This document shows, piece after piece, positions 60,544 through 64,000 of a stretch of DNA of 64,000 bases. The position numbers and the translations under genes were made by a program. The DNA is from Brevundimonas sp. SL130 (GTDB lineage: Bacteria > Pseudomonadota > Alphaproteobacteria > Caulobacterales > Caulobacteraceae). Every line of letters starts with the position of its first letter. Position 1 is the first letter of the stretch. The DNA lies in assembly GCF_026625805.1 (NCBI RefSeq), contig NZ_CP113064.1, positions 868,001-932,000 on the forward strand, in the 5' to 3' direction. The notes beneath the pieces are model-generated. The model was not told the DNA's origin. It saw nothing but the letters and a program-made list of their open reading frames with translations, and ran no database searches.

Positions 60544-60785
60544 GCGTAACCGTCTTCACGCGTGATGCGTCCGGGCGCACGGGCAGGCAGGGCGGCCAAA
60601 TCGTCCACCAGGGCGTGCAGCCGGGCGACGCGTTCATCGTCTGTCTGCTCGCCGGCGTTTGCCGGCGTGATCCGCACCAGCGGCTTGCCGCGCGCGGTGA
60701 CGACATAGGACTCGCCAGACGCCACCTCACGAAAGATGCGCGAGAACTCGCGATTGGCTTCGGTAGCGGTGATGGTCCGTTCCAT
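60540..60785 (-). CDS. Phd/YefM-family antitoxin
   Basis: 81 residues. The N-terminal DNA-binding domain is MERTITATEANREFSRIFRE, then GESYVVTARGKPLVRITPAN, the Phd/YefM fold; the C-terminal half is the disordered toxin-binding part. It should bind the palindrome just upstream of its start, repress the operon and neutralise the PIN toxin. The start is at an ATG preceded by an A/T-rich operator region. Confidence 0.9.
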   Translation of the reverse strand: MERTITATEANREFSRIFREVASGESYVVTARGKPLVRITPANAGEQTDDERVARLHALVDDLAALPARAPGRITREDGYA

Positions 60786-60793
60786 GGTGCAAT

Positions 60794-60820
60794 AGTAGTG
60801 TTTCTCACTACTTTGTACAA
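60794..60820. promoter_or_regulatory. Operator candidate of the Phd/PIN pair
   Basis: AGTAGTG (60794-60800) and CACTACT (60806-60812) are perfect inverted arms around TTTCT. An 8-base palindrome TTGTACAA follows at 60813-60820. Both lie within 35 bases of the antitoxin start codon, in the gap before the carbonic anhydrase stop. Confidence 0.72.
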
Positions 60821-60821
60821 G

Positions 60822-61442
60822 TCACGCCAGGGGTTCGAACCTCGACTTGTTGGTCAGGGCGCGCAGGACGCCGTCGGCGATGCCGAAATGAAGGCCGGTC
60901 AGGGTCAGTTCACCGGCCGCCTCGCGCTCCGCGATCCAGGGGAAGGTGCGAAGGTTCTCGATGGACAGGCGGACGACGGCCTCTTCGGCGGCGCCTTCGA
61001 CCTGGTCTTCGGACACTTCCTCGGCGACGCGGCGGACGACCGCCGAGCCTTGGGCGACCCAGGGGGCGACGAAGTCGGCGCAGGTGTCGGGCGCGCCGTT
61101 CAGCATGGCGTTGACCCCGCCGCAGTGGGCGTGGCCCATGACGACGATGCGCTTGACGTTCAGCACCTTGACCCCGAACTCAAGCGCCGCCGAAACCCCG
61201 TGCAGCAGGCCGTCGGGCTCATAGGGCGGAACCAGATTGGCGACGTTACGCACCACGAACAACTGCCCCGGCGCGGCGTCGAAAATCAGGGCCGGATCGG
61301 CGCGACTGTCGGAACAGGCCACGATCAGGGTGTGCGGCTTCTGGCCCTGGGCCAGGGCTTCATACTCGGCCCGGGCGGCGGGCCAATGCTCGGTACGGAA
61401 CCTGCGATAGCCGGCGGTCAGTTCGTCGTCGATGTCGCTCAT
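60822..61442 (-). CDS. Beta-class carbonic anhydrase
   Basis: 206 residues, cytoplasmic. It interconverts carbon dioxide and bicarbonate. Zinc ligands Cys43, His104 and Cys107 are in VACSDSRADP and VMGHAHCGGVNAML; the catalytic dyad Asp45/Arg47 is intact. The C-terminus ends in LTGLHFGIADG. Toxin-antitoxin pairs lie on both sides. Its stop is 36 bases from the Phd antitoxin start, so read-through transcription is possible. Confidence 0.96.
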   Translation of the reverse strand: MSDIDDELTAGYRRFRTEHWPAARAEYEALAQGQKPHTLIVACSDSRADPALIFDAAPGQLFVVRNVANLVPPYEPDGLLHGVSAALEFGVKVLNVKRIVVMGHAHCGGVNAMLNGAPDTCADFVAPWVAQGSAVVRRVAEEVSEDQVEGAAEEAVVRLSIENLRTFPWIAEREAAGELTLTGLHFGIADGVLRALTNKSRFEPLA

Positions 61443-61480
61443 GAGGCGCCAGTAGCGCTTTGGGCGGCGCTGATAAATGG

Positions 61481-61498
61481 TGTATACGTGTGTATACG
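61481..61498. promoter_or_regulatory. Tandem TGTATACG operator candidate before the VapBC pair
   Basis: TGTATACG occurs twice in direct orientation, at 61481-61488 and 61491-61498. Each contains the 6-base palindrome GTATAC, and the two are 10 bases apart, that is one helical turn. The site is 13 bases before the antitoxin ATG, overlapping where a promoter must be, which fits autorepression. Confidence 0.75.
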
Positions 61499-61510
61499 AA
61501 GGAGCGCGCC

Positions 61511-61747
61511 ATGCCGATCACCAGTCGAACATTCCGTAGCGGCAACAGTGAAGCCGTGCGCCTGCCCAAGGAATTTGCGTTCGGGCCGGGCGTCGAGGTC
61601 GAGATTGATCGCAAGGGCGACGTCGTGACCATTTCCCCCAAGCGAAAGCCTGTCAAAGAGATGTTGGCCAAGCTGCGTAGCCTGCCCAAGCCGGCCAGCA
61701 TCGGTATTCGTCACGAGGTCGAGATCCCCGAACGTCCGGGTCTCTAG
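61511..61747 (+). CDS. vapB: AbrB/SpoVT-type antitoxin (VapB-like)
   Basis: 78 residues from ATG 61511, with GGAG six to nine bases upstream. The swapped-hairpin DNA-binding domain is ITSRTFRSGNSEAVRLPKEF, then GVEVEIDRKGDVVTISPKRK. The C-terminal helix and tail (VKEMLAKLRSLPKPASIGIR) bind the toxin. The stop lies two bases before the toxin GTG. Confidence 0.9.
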   Translation: MPITSRTFRSGNSEAVRLPKEFAFGPGVEVEIDRKGDVVTISPKRKPVKEMLAKLRSLPKPASIGIRHEVEIPERPGL

Positions 61748-61749
61748 GC

Positions 61750-62136
61750 GTGGCCTATATGCTTGACACCAATGTCGCCATTCATCTGCGGGATGGCGAC
61801 GCGCTGGTCGACGACCGAGTGGACGCCCTTGATCCTCCGCTTCTGCTGTCCGTCATCAGCCGCGTGGAGTTGGAAGCGGATCTTGGCCGGCTAGACGCAA
61901 GCACGGCTGAACGGCGGGCGCGGTTGGATGCTCTGCTGGAAGTCGTGCCGGTGCTTCCATTCGGATCCGACGAGGCGCAGGCGTACCGGGTCATCGTCGA
62001 AACCTGTGGCTTCTCGCGTCGCAAGGTGTTGGATCGGATGATTGCGGCGCAGGCGATCACTTCGGGTGCGACCCTGGTGACCTGCAACGGCGACGATTTT
62101 CGCGACATCCCCGGCCTGACCCTGCTGGAATGGTGA
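61750..62136 (+). CDS. vapC: VapC-family PIN toxin
   Basis: 128 residues from GTG 61750; an ATG three codons later would lose part of strand 1. The active-site acids are Asp6 (YMLDTNVAIHL), Glu40 (VISRVELEADL), Asp95 (KVLDRMIAAQA) and Asp115 or Asp116 (TCNGDDFRDI). These define an RNase of the VapC type, probably cleaving tRNA. It is convergent with uvrC, six bases after its stop. Confidence 0.92.
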   Translation: MAYMLDTNVAIHLRDGDALVDDRVDALDPPLLLSVISRVELEADLGRLDASTAERRARLDALLEVVPVLPFGSDEAQAYRVIVETCGFSRRKVLDRMIAAQAITSGATLVTCNGDDFRDIPGLTLLEW

Positions 62137-62142
62137 GGCGGT

Positions 62143-64000
62143 CTACGGCTGCCTGAAGAAGGCGTGGATACGTTCGGCCAGGGGCTGGTTGATGCCGTCC
62201 ACCTTGACCAGGTCCGACACCGACGCCCGACCGACGCCCTTGGCGGAGCCGAAGGCGTGGAGCAGGGCCTTCTTGCGGCCGGGGCCGACGCCTTCGATCT
62301 CGTCGAGGGGATTCTTCTTGATGTCCATCGAGCGGCGCTTGGCGTGGGCGCCGTTGGCGAAACGGTGGGCCTCGTCGCGCAGCCGCTGGAGATAGTAGAG
62401 GGCCGGGGACTTCAGCGGCAGCATGAAGGGCGGCTTGCCGGGCATGAAGAACTTCTCCATCCCCGCGTCGCGGTCCGGCCCCTTGGCGACGCCGACCACG
62501 GCGATGTCGTCCAGGCCCAGGTCGGCCAGGACCGCCAGCACCTCGGCCAGCTGGCCCGCGCCGCCGTCGATCAGCAGCAGGTCGGGACGGACGGCGTCCT
62601 CGCCCTCTTCCTCGTCCTTGACCAGGCGGGCGAAGCGGCGGCGCATCACCTCGCGCATCATGCCGTAGTCGTCGCCGGGCGTCAGATCCTCGCCGCGGAT
62701 GTTGAACTTGCGGTACTGGGACTTCTGGAAGCCGTCGGGCCCGGCGACGACCATGCCGCCGACCGCATTGGTGCCCTGGATATGGGCGTTGTCGTAGATC
62801 TCGATCCGCTCGGGCCGGGTCTCCAGGCCGAAGGCCTCGCAGACCTCGTCCAGGATCTTCCCTTGGGCGGAGCTTTCGGCCAGGCGGCGGCCCAGAGCCT
62901 CGCGGGCGTTGGTCAGGGCGTGGTCGACGAGGGCCAGTTTCTCGCCGCGCATCGGGCGGACGATCTCGATCTTGCGATCCGCCTTCATCGAGAAGGCCTC
63001 CTCCAGCAGCTCCAGCTCGTGCGGGCGGACGTTGGACAGGATCAGGCGCGGGATCGGCTTGTCCTCGTAGAACTGGCCCAGGAAGGCGGCCAGGATCTCG
63101 GGATCGGTGTCGGTCTTGTCCACGCGCGGGAAATAGGCGCGGCCGCCCCAGTTCTGGCCGGCGCGATAGAAGAAGACCTGGACGCAGGCCTGGCCGCCGT
63201 CGGAGTGCAGGGCGAAGACGTCGCCCTCGGCCACGCTGTCGGCGCTGACGGAGTTTTCCATCGAGATGGCGGACAGGGCGCGGATGCGGTCGCGCACGCG
63301 GGCGGCCTGTTCGAAATCCATCTCGTCGGAGGCGGCCTGCATCTCTTGCGACAGGCGGCCGATGACGGCGCGCGACTTGCCACGCAGGAACTGTTCGGCC
63401 TCGGTGACCAGTTCGCCATAGTCCTCAAGCGAGATCAGGCCGGTGCAGGGGGCCGAGCACCGCTTGATCTGGTGCAGCATACAGGGGCGGGTTCGGGTCT
63501 CGTAAACGCTGTCCGAACAGGAGCGCAGCAGGAAAGCCTTCTGCAAGGTGTTCAGGGTCCGGTTGACCGCCCAGGTCGAGGCGAAGGGACCGAAATAGTG
63601 GCCGGGGGTGACATGGGCGCCGCGATGCTTGCGCACCTGCGGGGCGCGGTGGTCGCTGCGAATCATCAGTTCGGCGAAGGACTTGTCGTCGCGCAGCAGG
63701 ACGTTGAAGCGAGGCTTCAGCTTCTTGATGAAGTTGGATTCCAGCAGCAGGGCCTCGGTCTCGGACGCCGTGACGACCAGTTCCATCGACCGGGTCTGGG
63801 CCACCATCAGGCCGATGCGCTGGGTGTGGAACCGGCCCTGGGCGTACTGGACGATGCGCTTCTTCAGTGACTTGGCCTTGCCGACGTACAGGCATGACCC
63901 GTCCTCGCCATACATGCGATAGACGCCCGGCTTGTCGGGCGCCCGACGCGCCTCGTCGGCGATCAAGGCGGCGGCCGTCAGGTTCGAATCGAGCGTCTCC
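62143..64000 (-). CDS. uvrC: Excinuclease ABC subunit C (5' end beyond the window)
   Basis: The frame is open from the right edge of the window to the stop at 62143, so at least 618 residues are present and the true start is at or beyond base 64000; a TTG at 63966 is internal. UvrC makes the dual incisions around UvrB-marked DNA damage. Seen: the GIY-YIG nuclease (KPGVYRMYGEDGSCLYVGKA, KKRIVQYAQGRFHTQRIGLM), four cysteines near CSDSVYETRTRPCMLHQIKR, the UVR motif, the RNase-H-like C-terminal nuclease (RPDLLLIDGGAGQLAEVLAV) and two helix-hairpin-helix motifs ending DGINQPLAERIHAFF. Confidence 0.97.
   Translation of the reverse strand, partial: ETLDSNLTAAALIADEARRAPDKPGVYRMYGEDGSCLYVGKAKSLKKRIVQYAQGRFHTQRIGLMVAQTRSMELVVTASETEALLLESNFIKKLKPRFNVLLRDDKSFAELMIRSDHRAPQVRKHRGAHVTPGHYFGPFASTWAVNRTLNTLQKAFLLRSCSDSVYETRTRPCMLHQIKRCSAPCTGLISLEDYGELVTEAEQFLRGKSRAVIGRLSQEMQAASDEMDFEQAARVRDRIRALSAISMENSVSADSVAEGDVFALHSDGGQACVQVFFYRAGQNWGGRAYFPRVDKTDTDPEILAAFLGQFYEDKPIPRLILSNVRPHELELLEEAFSMKADRKIEIVRPMRGEKLALVDHALTNAREALGRRLAESSAQGKILDEVCEAFGLETRPERIEIYDNAHIQGTNAVGGMVVAGPDGFQKSQYRKFNIRGEDLTPGDDYGMMREVMRRRFARLVKDEEEGEDAVRPDLLLIDGGAGQLAEVLAVLADLGLDDIAVVGVAKGPDRDAGMEKFFMPGKPPFMLPLKSPALYYLQRLRDEAHRFANGAHAKRRSMDIKKNPLDEIEGVGPGRKKALLHAFGSAKGVGRASVSDLVKVDGINQPLAERIHAFFRQP

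Noticed and set aside
60828..60842. tRNA T-loop-like word GGTTCGAACC
   Set aside because: It encodes the C-terminus of the carbonic anhydrase in frame; no cloverleaf can be built around it.
63966..63966. Taking TTG 63966 as the uvrC start
   Set aside because: The frame stays open and coding-like to the window edge, and the residues upstream fit a normal UvrC N-terminus, so the gene is cut by the window.
63978..63992. GGTTCGAATC near the right edge, another T-loop-like word
   Set aside because: It lies in the open uvrC frame and no acceptor or anticodon stem is found nearby.

Overview
The window comes from a high-GC alphaproteobacterium, most likely a member of the Caulobacteraceae close to Brevundimonas. 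This is inferred from gene content and protein style: a NodT-type lipoprotein outer-membrane factor, tandem S46 dipeptidyl-peptidases, a Grx4-type glutaredoxin with BolA, DUF1289, FadL- and TonB-type outer-membrane proteins, an S4 protein without zinc cysteines, and many ATGA start/stop overlaps. I saw no rRNA, tRNA, CRISPR array, prophage or intact insertion sequence.

Layout. 0-5 kb: end of a tripartite RND efflux operon (adaptor, pump, outer-membrane factor). 5-7.2 kb: a low-GC membrane protein with carrier-protein-like ends, a lipoprotein, and an unusual cluster of ATTGCAC words around a hairpin. 7.2-19.6 kb: a surface and motility island. The leftward arm is flagellin, fliD, fliS, an ECF sigma gene, a small acidic protein and a giant autotransporter. 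The rightward arm is flgD, flgE, a flgN-like gene, flgK and flgL. A consensus sigma-54 promoter lies directly before the ECF sigma gene. 19.9-27.3 kb: a TonB receptor, then a response regulator followed by one sensor kinase, with a second, related kinase convergent to them. 27.5-30.6 kb: small proteins, a CobB sirtuin, a DUF6624 protein and a LysR regulator.

30.7-34.4 kb: glutathione-dependent formaldehyde detoxification (frmA and fghA) with a P-loop kinase, a VOC protein and a FitAB/VapBC-type toxin-antitoxin pair inserted between the two enzymes. 34.4-44 kb: housekeeping and redox genes (SOD, rpsD, an Old Yellow Enzyme, glutaredoxin, BolA, radC, map) plus two related small lipoproteins on either side of the Old Yellow Enzyme gene. 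44.3-49.2 kb: FadL and a tetR-emrB-emrA drug-efflux operon. 49.3-54.2 kb: two S46 peptidases separated by a palindromic repeat element. 54.4-57.4 kb: an ABC exporter with its adaptor. 57.4-64 kb: an atypical crotonase, small proteins, a retropepsin-like protease, pgsA, two toxin-antitoxin pairs on either side of a beta-carbonic anhydrase, and uvrC running off the right edge.

The least ordinary parts are the sigma-54/ECF/autotransporter/late-flagellar island, the ATTGCAC hairpin region at 7.1 kb, the carrier-like membrane protein at 5.3 kb, three toxin-antitoxin modules with visible palindromic operators, and the pair of SNGCT lipoproteins.
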